From NCBI GenBank assembly GCA_033220425.1, contig CM065646.1, positions 5,587,501-5,651,500 of the forward strand: a stretch of 64,000 nucleotides of DNA. The letters are read 5' to 3'. A program made the translations under genes and the position numbers. The notes under the pieces are model-generated. The model was not told where the DNA came from, did no database searches, and was given only the letters and a program-made list of their open reading frames with translations. How positions within the stretch are numbered: position 1 is the first letter of the stretch; every line of letters begins with the position of its first letter. Positions 55,085 through 64,000 of the stretch are shown in pieces. The stretch comes from Lepraria neglecta. Lineage: Eukaryota; Ascomycota; Lecanoromycetes; Lecanorales; Stereocaulaceae.

Positions 55085-56660
55085 ATGGCAGTCGAATCTT
55101 TCATATCATCGCTTACCGGCAGACTGTCATCCAAGGCTTCCATTCTTACAGATCCCGCAGACCCAGCGTTTCAGCTCTCACTACAGCGATGGTCCGAACT
55201 TGGTGTCCAAACTCCAGGAGCCATTATCAAAATTGCGACCGAGCTTGATGCCATCACGACAGCAAGTACTTGTACCCTTAGAGATCGCTATCTGTGCTTA
55301 CGAGGTGTATCTGCTAGGTGGAAGCCGCTTTTAAGTATCACGTAGCCCCAGTGGCTGTGTGCGGAGGACACAGCCCTTGGTCAACTACCGGAAATGAAGG
55401 ATTTGTCCTTGATCTCACTGCCTATAAGTCTATAGCGATCGCCACCACGACCAAGTCTGTCACAGTTACAGGAGGGGTCTTGATGAAGGAACTTTCGACA
55501 GCACTTTCGGATGTAGGTCAATGCACAGGTATTGGAGCTTTGAAAACAAATAGTCATAGGAAATGCAAACTGATTTTGACTAGCCCTTGGCAATGGAAAT
55601 ACGGTCGGCGTCATCCCATATTGTCTTGGGGGAGGTATCAGCATCGCGACTGGCCTGATTGGCTTTGGGTGCGACAACATCCTATCCGCCAAGGTTGTCT
55701 TGCCTAATGGGCAGTTGGTCTTTGCAAGTGAAGAGGAGTGGCCAGATCTTTTCTGGGCCCTTAAAGGTGCAGGACAGCATTTTGGTCTAGTCCTTGAAAT
55801 AACACTCAGGACGTATCCTCTTTCCATTTACGGAACCCCAGAGGGAAGGCACTGGGTTGGAAACTTCATGTATCCACTTGAGCGTGCCGAAGCGGTATGC
55901 AAGGAAATGGAAACTCTGATGGCAGATACCAAAAATTTGACCGCGGGGCATCTCATGGTAATGGCTCCCCCACCAAGCTTCCAGCCGATCATTGCAGTGT
56001 CACCACATTACTTTGGTGATCCGAAGAACGCACCAGCTGCATTCGGAGCCTTGGATAAACTTGGACCGATAGCATTCAACGCAACGACACCTTTGGTCCC
56101 TAATCTCAGCGATCATCTTGATTTTGCTTGCCAAAAAGGGGACTACAAACGCTTCAGTCTCGCCGGTTTACAAGAATTTAAAACAGACAGATTCCTGCAA
56201 GTAATCAACCTATTCAAGGAATTGTTCGAGACTTGTCCGGATGCAGGCGCCTCGGGGTACTTTGTAGAATGGCATTCCAGAGCAAACGAGATCCCTAAAC
56301 CGGAATCAGAAAGTGCGTTCAGCCATCATGACGTGTATATGTGGGTGTAAGTTCGATCATTCTTGCCGCCGATACAAATCGTCAGGGAAGAAAAGGAAGT
56401 GATGTTAACCGACCCCGCATAGGAACTGTCTCTCTTGGTGCAAGAGCAAAGGTAGTTGCGAGAAGGTCTTCGAACTCGAAAAAAAAGTCATTGACGTTAT
56501 GAGGAGCGGACAAGATCCATCGGAGTATATTGACTATCAGAATTGCAATCGTGAGGATCCCGTAGAGCGGCGATTCAGAGGGAAGGAGAGGCTGGCGAAG
56601 CTGCGACGAATAAAACAGCAGGTCGATCCCCAGGGCGTCTTTACCAAGGAATTTTTGTAG
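55085..56660 (+). CDS. FAD-linked oxidoreductase (PCMH/berberine-bridge type)
   Basis: Flavin enzymes of this family oxidise diverse small molecules, often in secondary metabolism. Four exons, 55085-55261, 55318-55528, 55584-56346 and 56423-56660, give 462 residues. The FAD-binding part shows 'GVQTPGAIIKIATELDAITT', 'HVAPVAVCGGHSPWSTTG' (the His after GG is the usual FAD-linking position), 'FVLDLTAYKSIAI', 'VIPYCLGGGISIATGLIGFG' and 'DLFWALKGAGQHFG'. The C-terminal exon gives the berberine-bridge-like end: 'YIDYQNCNREDPVERRFRG', 'RLAKLRRIKQQVDPQGVF'. The first intron appears to use a GC donor (GCAAGT), which keeps the frame; the alternative GT donor does not. No signal peptide, so probably intracellular. 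No synthase, P450 or transporter neighbours are seen, so no cluster is claimed. Confidence 0.85.
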
Positions 56661-57152
56661 GGTGACAGTGACGACCATATGCATTCAAGTAGCATCTTGA
56701 CGGAGGACGACTTCTTCTGTATCCCTGTGGGCAGATGCATTCAAGCCTTCAAGACAGCTTCTCTGCGACAATTCTAGAGCAAGGGAACTAAAAATGCTGG
56801 AAATCATGACCATTTCACATGTCTCGTTGATTGCTCTTTGCAGAACTCTCACAAGGAACATACTCGAAGTCTTGCATGATGCGGTGGAAAGTACATCTTT
56901 CAATAAAGCCTGGGACCAGGTCAGCTCCTCATTTCTCAAGATACACTTCTTCTATGGACAGCAAGCCATCAATAAGATATAATCAAGCCTTTTAACGCTC
57001 GTTGTGTGATGCAGCTTCCAGAAACAAATACAACATGCTTCATTTCATTCATCAGATTTCGCCGCCCAAGACGGTGGCAAAGTTCATGTTTACGCAAAGA
57101 GAAGTTTGATTTCTTGTACTTTTCGTGTAAATGTCTGAAAGGATGTCTCCGT
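56661..57152. other. Intergenic, convergent gene ends
   Basis: About 490 bp. Short frames over 56685-56980 on both strands are without support. Confidence 0.45.
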
Positions 57153-57581
57153 TCACGAATTGAACCCCCGAATCTTGCCCCCTCTCCTCGCCACCAAATG
57201 CTGCTTTCTCAAGTATACGTCCCAAAACGTCACTCTTCCCCACACAACTCTCCTCAGACCCCAGATTATCGGCCAGGGCATGACGATAATCAAAATGTCA
57301 AGAACGATCGTTGAGGCCGCGAATGTGTAATTGAATGCTACAAGGTTAATGCAAGTGCGATGATTGACACCAACAGAAGTGCTCCACCCCGCGGAGACAG
57401 GCTGGCATGGGAATAGATTCACCAAAGTATAAGCGACTCCCCAGCCAATGTTGATAAGGAGCATGACCCAAGTAGCTCTGTAAAACCACTTTACGACAAA
57501 GATTCTTTGATACAACATTATTATTGAAACCTTTGGGAAGCAAAGGGCGAGTGGGAGTATGACAATGTCGGCGTATCGAAT
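57153..57581 (-). CDS. Pth11-type integral membrane protein, partial
   Basis: Matches the middle of the fungal Pth11-like (rhodopsin-type) membrane domain. After an acceptor (GCAG, 57582) it reads 'IRYADIVILPLALCFPKVSI' and 'LYQRIFVVKWFYRATWVMLL' then 'VNLFPCQPVSAGW', 'NLVAFNYTFAASTIVLDIL' and 'PWPIIWGLRRV', that is four to five membrane helices with the conserved CQPV. Full proteins have seven helices and 350-450 residues; here only about 140 are found. No upstream exon for helices 1-2 could be made out, and the downstream end loses family likeness after 'LRRV' ('VWGRVTFWDVYLRKQ...'). It is probably a remnant, but more exons may exist. Such proteins act in surface sensing in some plant pathogens; that role is not implied here. 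Confidence 0.6.
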   Translation of the reverse strand: MRYADIVILPLALCFPKVSIIMLYQRIFVVKWFYRATWVMLLINIGWGVAYTLVNLFPCQPVSAGWSTSVGVNHRTCINLVAFNYTFAASTIVLDILIIVMPWPIIWGLRRVVWGRVTFWDVYLRKQHLVARRGGKIRGFNS

Positions 57582-59738
57582 CTGCGAACCTTTAAGCACT
57601 CAATCCTGGTTCCCGAGCGGAGGAGATTCTCCATCTTACTGACCAGCCAGAGTCAGCCAACCCGGCGTCCATTCCACTAGGCATTGCCTGACGCGCCTCC
57701 TCGGCCCTGGAGCTCTGCGTCGACGCAGAATTCGCTCGATCCGCTAGGGTCTCTCACGGCTGTCGATACGCGCTAGAATCGGGGTAGATAGGTTTAGAGT
57801 AAGGTCATTCAGGTCCGTTGTACCGTTGGGGGTGTCGGGGGAGTGACGAACGTCAACGCTGGTTGGATGGTTGGAAGTGGTGATCGATGGCCCTCTCAGA
57901 CTCAAAGGGAATAACCTCGTCGGTTGTGAAAGTCGAGTGAGGCCTATGGCTAGTGGTGAAGGGCGCTGCGAGTGTGACTTCGACGCCATGCATAATATTG
58001 CCGTCAGACATGGCTGTATGCTCGTTAGCCGTCATCCTCGAAAAGAGCCAGATCGCCGCCTCGCCACTCCGTACCTCGAGGCAGACTCTATGGTTCGTGT
58101 AGTACTGAGAGGTTGACTTCACTCGGGAGACTCGGAAAGTGCGAAGGTTTCCGGAAAATAGGGGGTTGGTTTATATCGGACGGACTTTCTTTCCAACGTT
58201 GGTTTGGCAAAAGAAGAATGAATGGAGGGGAACCGGCTTACATATCCGCGGCGCTGTTCTCTTACGACGCCTGGCGCTCGAAAAAGGCAAATATGACCGC
58301 CAGCTCTGGACTCTTGTGGGGGCTCAGACCAAACTGTAATGGGGGTAAGCGCCAGGAGTTCGTTGATGGTTCTCTGCTGTGATTGCCGCAATTTCATGTG
58401 GTGAGATCTACGCCTTCGTTATTGGCGTACCGACACGACTCTCCCGGATCAATCCTCTGCATCGATGGGCCCGAAGCTTATGGAATAGGAGACATCCCTA
58501 GTGTTGAGTGGCCTAGATTTTCACCGACTGCACTGCTCCACATATGGTGGTAGCTTCACCAGTCGACGTTTTCGACCTTCTCTTGCCAGCCAGATCCGCT
58601 TTGAAGGATGTTTGGTAGAGTTGAACGGAGTTCAAGGTCATCGTGCCTCAAGTGCAGGTGAAGAATTGTGATTTGAATCTGACGTTGGGGAAGCGAAAGA
58701 AGAGGATTAATTGTATACGCTTATGGGTCGCGCCCACAGCGGCGTTGCCGTGCCTGCACACTTTTCAATGAATGAATCGCTCAATACGTCCTCACTCGTT
58801 CATAAACATGCCTCCTCTTCTCACACCCTAGCCCGCGCTGGTGCCCTTCGAGCCTCGTATTCGACCCACATTCCCTTCCGGCTGAGTCCTCGCTGCGCCC
58901 CACGGAGATATCCATACCTCCTGTCTCCTTAGCTGCTGTTGCCTGGATCTTCGAGCTGAGACTTCTCCAACAGATCGGTGGCACTGCGCCCTCCCCGACT
59001 CACGGCGAGAGACGAGATCGCCGTCTCGATGCCACATCATCAGAAGGATGCTATTGCGGCATCTTTGTCGGCACAGCTAAGCAAATACGCAAACACCGCT
59101 GTCGATCGTGCCGAAGGCTGACTATCCTTCCCTTCTATTTGCTGGCTCTGACTCAGTGCCGCTGCTTGGCTTCATGCTAAGCCCTCCATGTCAGGCCATC
59201 CGATCACGGTTGAGGTGCGATCCCTATCGACGTGGCCAGGCGAGTAAGTGGAAATACCGCACAGACGAGGTTCGAGGCGGCGTATGAGAGAGCCTGTATG
59301 TATCGCTGGCCCCAAAGAATAGACTGTGCAAGGTGAAAGCGTCTGGTCAAGTCTCCATCCAAAGCAAACGAGGGATTCAAGCATACGTATGAATCGCGAT
59401 CGCTGTGGGACTCTCTTCGACTGGGCCGGTGGCGCTGGAGATGCGACAGTGAAGCGCTCGTCGCAGCTGCTAACATGTTCAGGTTCTGGTTTGGTTTTCG
59501 AGCGACGAGTCATGAGACGGATAGCAGGAGCCAACAGCAGAGAGAATGCAGCAACAAAGTCACACTAGATGAAAAGGGGGAGTGCAGATGTGAAGGGAAA
59601 ATTGAAAACAAGGCAGGGATGGAGGGTATTTTATGCGCTGCGAATGGTATCAGGGCCCGGGAAATGTATTGGCATTGGTAGGGTCGGGCCATGTTAAGCC
59701 AGTGCGATATGAGCGAGAGAGAATCTAGGCAGCAATGA
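57582..59738. other. Long stretch without a supported gene
   Basis: About 2.15 kb. Several frames of 60-120 codons overlap on both strands (for example 57853-58122 minus, 58113-58382 plus, 59172-59534 minus), none with introns, family motifs or good starts. Upstream exons of the Pth11-type gene should lie at its left end if they survive. Otherwise nothing is seen. Confidence 0.45.
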
Positions 59739-60341
59739 TTATCGTAAATCCGAAAAACCTGTTGTAGCGCGGTTTTGATTATCGATTGGCGCGCGCACAC
59801 ACCAAAATCTGAACAAAGTCGGCTTTTTACTAGTCACATCAGACAAATTCCAACAGTTCTGGCAAAGTCCCAAGGCCTTTCGAGGGCTAGAAGTCTTGGA
59901 TTCTTCGCAATTTTTGCACATGACATGTCGGTAGCCGTCCCAAGCAACCATGTCACCGATCTTGAGGCTATGCTGTGTGCCCTTGACGGCACAGTCGATG
60001 CAAGTACGGTTGCCGATCACCATACGATTTGGCATGGAAACGTCATCGAGAAATTCGAGAGGCTTCCGAAGGCGAACACAACCTGAGCATGCCATCACTC
60101 GATTGTGGAAGCAGAGATCCGACAGCTCTGCTTCCCACAACTGTCCCAGGTTCATTGGCTTGACGAGCTGATAGAAGTAGCGGCTTGTGAATTTCAAGCA
60201 CATGTTTTCAGGGAACTCGAGGTCTTCGGCGATTCTGAGATGTAGTTCACGCGAGAGCTTCATGATGGGAGTCCCGCGAGGAGGAAGACGTGCTCTGACC
60301 GCGGGAGGGAGCTCGAGGTCGGCGCGAGTTAATCGAGGCAT
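59739..60341 (-). CDS. F-box protein, member E (intact)
   Basis: A single exon of 200 residues with a proper ATG. The F-box is 'IMKLSRELHLRIAEDLEFPEN' with 'CLKFTSRYFYQLVKPM' (about residues 26-65). Four Cys pairs follow: 'CSGC', 'CIDC', 'CKNC' and 'CQNC', spaced like a two-site zinc-binding tail. The F-box binds Skp1 and so the SCF ubiquitin ligase; the tail would choose substrates. It is the only member of the local group (others at 50.6, 51.6, 52.3 and 53.3 kb) that looks whole, and is closest to member D. The C-terminal end ('TSKKPTLFRFWCVRAP') is basic. Its function is unknown; this kind of short F-box/Cys protein is expanded in some ascomycetes. Confidence 0.75.
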   Translation of the reverse strand: MPRLTRADLELPPAVRARLPPRGTPIMKLSRELHLRIAEDLEFPENMCLKFTSRYFYQLVKPMNLGQLWEAELSDLCFHNRVMACSGCVRLRKPLEFLDDVSMPNRMVIGNRTCIDCAVKGTQHSLKIGDMVAWDGYRHVMCKNCEESKTSSPRKALGLCQNCWNLSDVTSKKPTLFRFWCVRAPIDNQNRATTGFSDLR

Positions 60342-61865
60342 CTCCCCGAACGTTCGATGGTCGCCTGGAGCAATACTACCATGTGGAGCTTTGGTACGGG
60401 GGTTGATAGGATTGTCGAATGATAGATGTTGAGTTGGTGAGATATCCTCGTGGGATGGGGGAGCTGTATGGTTCTAATTCTGCAGAAGGTGATGTTTGAT
60501 GATTGAAAGATCAGAAGTGATGCGGTGAGGTCGGTGTCAAACTACTTTTAGGCAGAAAGTTCGCCTTTCGCCGTGAAGTCTCACTGTTCTGTCACTTTTG
60601 CTTTGGCCACGTCCATATCCGAGAGTGAACCAAGCGCTATTACAGATACTTCACACTCCCTGTCTTGACCGTTTCCCCGCAATTTGTCACAGTCGGATTA
60701 CCGCATGTACATCGCCCCATCCCCATGGTCTGCCATAGAACGGCCTCCCCTTCGTTAACCCGAGTTTCATTCTTACGCCGTAGTCTGCGTAGAAACGATG
60801 TGGCTCATCGATCCCGTAGCGACAACGGTGGATCATTTTGTGAGCAAATTTACTGACCGGACGAAGACGATGGCATATATGGCAGGGTAAGACCTTGTGT
60901 ATGATTTCAAAAGCAGAGAACTCGAGCTTGGAGAGCTCAGCAAAAGGGAAGAGGCTGGAGAGTAGGCCAGAACTGACGATTCATCATTTTGAGCTCGAGG
61001 CAGTCTCCAGGTTCCAATTGGTCTGCGATGATAATGAGTATCTCCGCCGGTAGGTCTGTGAAGGACGCTATAAAAGGCATCCTTAAATCTCTTTCCCCAC
61101 TTTCTACCGCGTAATGGACGCTAGATCAATCAGAAGTAGCTTACGACTGGTGGTTCCGTTGTGGGAATGATTCAGCGAAGAGGCTCAACACGTAACAGAT
61201 TCCTGCATACCCTTGAGCGTTGAGAAGACTGCAAAGCTCTTGAAGAGCACTTTCCTTCCATCTGAAACGCCGGCGCCTAATGCGACGTTGTGGTTGTCTC
61301 TGCCTTATTTTGGTAGCCGCCAGCACTGCTGCATCGAAAATTGTAAAGCTCTTTTGACGAATATACGAGAATTTCCACATGCAAAATGTTTTTACTTCAA
61401 ACGAGAGCAGCTGGCCGCACTCGGATATTTATTATTAGCAAGAAATTCTCCATGGGTACCGCCGATCGCAGCCACTTTCTGACGAGGAAGGACAGTTTGC
61501 TCGCGCTCGCTACTACCTGAATATTGCCATTTTGTCGTCATGTTGGATAGAAAAACGCGACATTATACATAGCTGGAGCTGACTGGTAGAGCACGCTCTT
61601 TCCTTCTGGTCTCATCTGAACTTTCAAGGTCCCTGGCATGAGACTACGCCCTATTCCCATCGCTAGACAGAAGAGGCTAGGAACCTTGCAATGAGATATT
61701 TGGAACCTACTTGAAACTCCTCACTACCTCCGATTGAAATGTCAAGGGTCCAAGCCTTGAAAATGTCTGGGTAGCATTGGCCGTTCATCTTGCTTTGGCG
61801 CCTCCTTTGCATCGCCATTGATCGATTAGCTCTGGGGCCCGTCCGTGGGCTATAACCCTTTCGAT
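60342..61865. other. Long stretch without a supported gene
   Basis: About 1.5 kb. Short frames (60665-60856, 61141-61380, 61213-61482) on both strands, no family likeness. It includes the promoter side of F-box member E. Confidence 0.45.
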
Positions 61866-62708
61866 ATGTCTATAAGAATACCGGAATCCGCCTGGAACGA
61901 CAACAGGAAACGAAAGCGGCCCGCCTCTGAGAGCTGTATCGCCGAAGGACCCTAACTACCCTCCAAGAAAGCCAAGACTGTTCCAGCTAGCAACCCAAGC
62001 TGGCTCGAGGGGATTCAGACAGTACGTGCTGTCTCCACTGAGCCTCCAGTTATACGACGTGCCGCCACTGGCCAGGACTGGGCCAAGCCCATCAGAAGAG
62101 CACAGTCTGCGTCGTCTGACGATCGAGGTCAGGTTGAAGAACAGGATTCAGACGGGCCATTTATCGGAGGACCTTCTCGACGACGGGCTACCGACCTATT
62201 CTGCCACAGCGAGAGTCAGCCTCTACTCAGAGAATCCTTCTCTGAAACAAACAGTCCATTTCCTGGACCTCGTGCGCAGGAGGCAATCGTAGCGCCACTA
62301 TGCTGTCGAATTTGCTGCATATCAGGAAGTCCTACCGCGAAGAGGAAAGAGGAAGAGTTCTTCAAAAAAGTACACGTGATGTCTTTGGAGCTTACGGCTG
62401 AAAGCATTCAGCTCTCCTGTTATTGGGCAGTTCGAGGCGAAAGCGGGGATGTCAAATACTGCGGCATGCAGCTTCGTACCTGGACTCCATATGATGGTAG
62501 CCGATACAAGGAGGCGCGTCGCTTTGTCCGCAATGCTCTGGGTTGGGTTAAGGCTCAAGCCTTTGAATGGATCTGCTCCGCTATGAAAACCCTCGAGGGA
62601 GCCGTCAGCCTGTCAGGCCCAACACCGGCCTCCCACCCAGTCCGATCAGCCCAAGACCAAACGACCCACATCTTTCACCTCAGAGTCTCGCTCGTCAGGC
62701 ACCTCTAG
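61866..62708 (+). pseudogene. Open frame with one in-frame stop, unknown protein
   Basis: From the ATG at 61866 a single frame of 281 codons runs to a TAG at 62706, broken only by a TAA at 61953 (codon 30). The start has a basic, nuclear-type motif ('NRKRKRPASES'), and right after the stop 'KKAKT' follows in the same style, so the frame is coding-like across it. Later parts are Ser/Arg-rich with a possible Cys set ('CCRICCISGS') and a helix-rich end ('ARRFVRNALGWVKAQAFEWI'). Not recognised. One C-to-T change (CAA to TAA) would explain the stop; a start at a later ATG would lose the basic motif. It may also be a functional gene with readthrough or editing, but decay is simpler. Confidence 0.4.
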
Positions 62709-63577
62709 TAAGAAGCCAAGTTCGACCAAGATGCGGGAGCTTTTAAACTTGAGTAATGAGGAAGCAGGGGCAGGAAAAGGGTTGCACAGTAGTATAGAAG
62801 GGCTATGACCGGCTGAAAGAGTATTCTGGCGAGAGTGTTCTCGAGTTGAGCAAGAGTTTACCGGTTTCATGATGATCACGATTTCCTTCTATATAGGTGT
62901 TTGTTACTTTCTCTTATCTGTATGAATAGCGGGATGGAATTTGTTTACTTTTCTCAGGTCTGCACGAACTACATAGTCACAAACGAGATAGTATAATATC
63001 CGAGAGTTTCTTAAAAAAGTGTAATGGCTGTGGGTTCAGACTCAGATCTTTCGATTTCGCCTGGCCTTGGGATGGCAATGCGTCACTGGCACATACCAAT
63101 ATAGAGATGCTATCAGGTACCTCTAGGGATCGGGGGCGCACTCTAGTGAGGATGGCCCGCCGATCGCGGACCTCGGCAAATCGACTTACCCCAGAGTTTA
63201 GGTTACAATTGCATTTATTACTCCAGACACAGCTTTCTATGTTCAAGAAAGTGTCTCTACCGGGCGCTGAAACATGTACAAAGTGTCTCCAGCAATATAG
63301 TATACCCCTCCAACGAGCCTCCCTTCGGGGCAATGCGTGCCTGAAGCTTGCCCGCCCTTTCACAACATTCTCTCGTCCATTACCACGAATGTCTCGCTCG
63401 GACAAGGATGAAGAAGCCTTCAGGAACACGATGACAGGACTTCCCCACAAATCGTCGTCTACGAAAGCCCATGCCTCTCCTAAAAAGATTCCCGTAGCCA
63501 GTCCAAGCGCAAGGTACATCACGCCGTCTTCCCCAAGCTCGAAATAATGACACATTATCATCCAATTGAAGCTCTAA
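62709..63577. other. Unclear stretch before the NUDIX gene
   Basis: About 870 bp. Two long frames overlap on opposite strands: plus 63107-63547 (146 codons, with a piece like a mitochondrial presequence, 'LKLARPFTTFSRP') and minus 63561-62977 (194 codons). At most one is real and I cannot choose. The plus frame is in phase with the NUDIX gene and may hold its upstream exon. Confidence 0.35.
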
Positions 63578-64000
63578 CTCGGCTCCAGTATCCTTCTTAT
63601 ATCGCCATCAAACCGTATACTCCTCCTCCACCGCGTCCAAACTTCCACCTCCTTCGCTTCAGCCCATGTCTTCCCTGGGGGGCATCTATCACCGCAGGAC
63701 GGATACCTCCCACCCCTCGAAGACATCCGAAGACACGAAGACAGCAAAGCGTATCGACGAGCAGCAATACGAGAATGTTTCGAAGAAAGTGGACTATTAC
63801 TCGCCAAGCGGCAAGATAATCCTTCTGAATTAGTAGAATTGAATGAGCAAGAACGAGAAGAAGGTCGAAAAGCCATACACTCCGAGAGCATACCATTCGC
63901 GCAATGGGTCCAGAAACAAAAAGGGATAATAGACGCAGATGGACTGATTCCATTCACGCGCTGGCTAACTCCAGCCAACATACCCAAAAGATTTTCCACT
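63578..64000 (+). CDS. NUDIX hydrolase, N-terminal part (partial, NUDT19-like)
   Basis: Open to the right edge. 'SPSNRILLLHRVQTSTSFAS' and 'AHVFPGGHLSPQDG' are the NUDIX strand and start of the box, and 'AAIRECFEESGLLLA' is the catalytic REUXEEXGU helix that binds the metal. The long insert between the Gly-Gly and the helix, and the later 'IPFTRWLTPANIPKRF', fit the NUDT19/RP2 group, whose members cut CoA and acyl-CoA esters, often in peroxisomes or mitochondria. The real start is unclear: a TAA lies at 63575 just before the open frame, so an upstream exon (perhaps within 63107-63547) or a start outside the frame is needed. The C-terminus lies beyond the window. Confidence 0.75.

Noticed and set aside
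55085-57581. A secondary-metabolite cluster around the FAD-linked oxidoreductase
   Set aside because: No synthase, P450, methyltransferase, transporter or cluster regulator is seen nearby; the neighbours are F-box genes and a partial membrane protein.
62977-63561. 194-codon frame on the minus strand
   Set aside because: It overlaps a plus-strand frame that is in phase with the NUDIX gene; neither shows a clear family, so it is not listed as a gene.

Overview
The window is nuclear DNA of a filamentous ascomycete (Pezizomycotina). Supporting signs are short introns of about 50-130 bp with GTRNGT donors and CTAAC-like branch sites, a large-subunit catalase, a Pth11-type membrane protein, a KIP3-type kinesin-8, NEJ1, CGI121, and transposons of the Fot1/pogo, Copia and Mutator-like types. 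A lineage-expanded F-box family with cysteine pairs would suit a Dothideomycete, but I cannot prove the class. No rRNA, tRNA or CRISPR was recognised.

Layout. 0-31 kb is a gene-dense housekeeping arm: catalase 3' end, CGI121, a fast-evolving unknown gene, SLX4, a decayed repeat gene, a Tim17/22/23-family gene divergent from a small conserved gene, two decayed relatives of the unknown gene, kinesin-8, MsrA, a ten-exon gene with only phase-1 introns and a PAM2-like motif, a tail-anchored protein, NEJ1 divergent from cactin, and a forkhead factor. 31-41 kb is gene-poor and carries a three-layer transposon nest: a Copia element, a Fot1/pogo transposon in its 5' LTR, and a very short Copia-type element with apparently identical LTRs inside that transposon. 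42.9-50.4 kb returns to housekeeping with IQGAP and IMP dehydrogenase, divergently transcribed. 50.5-64 kb is accessory: five F-box relatives (one intact, one cut by a Mutator-like element, three damaged or incomplete), a FAD-linked oxidoreductase, a partial Pth11-type protein, an ORF with one stop, and the start of a NUDIX gene that leaves the window.

The main recurring theme is decay of host genes. Several otherwise open host reading frames are cut by TAG or TAA. In two of them, comparison with the gene's own internal repeats shows Gln (CAG) at the stop position. The Fot1 transposase carries the same kind of stops. This fits C-to-T mutation such as RIP, with A-to-I editing of UAG as a testable but weaker alternative. 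Two genes bear on DNA repair (SLX4, NEJ1) and two on microtubules or the contractile ring (kinesin-8, IQGAP), but nothing suggests that any of these form a functional cluster. Exon limits were derived by hand from splice signals, reading frame and family similarity; no search or transcript data were used.
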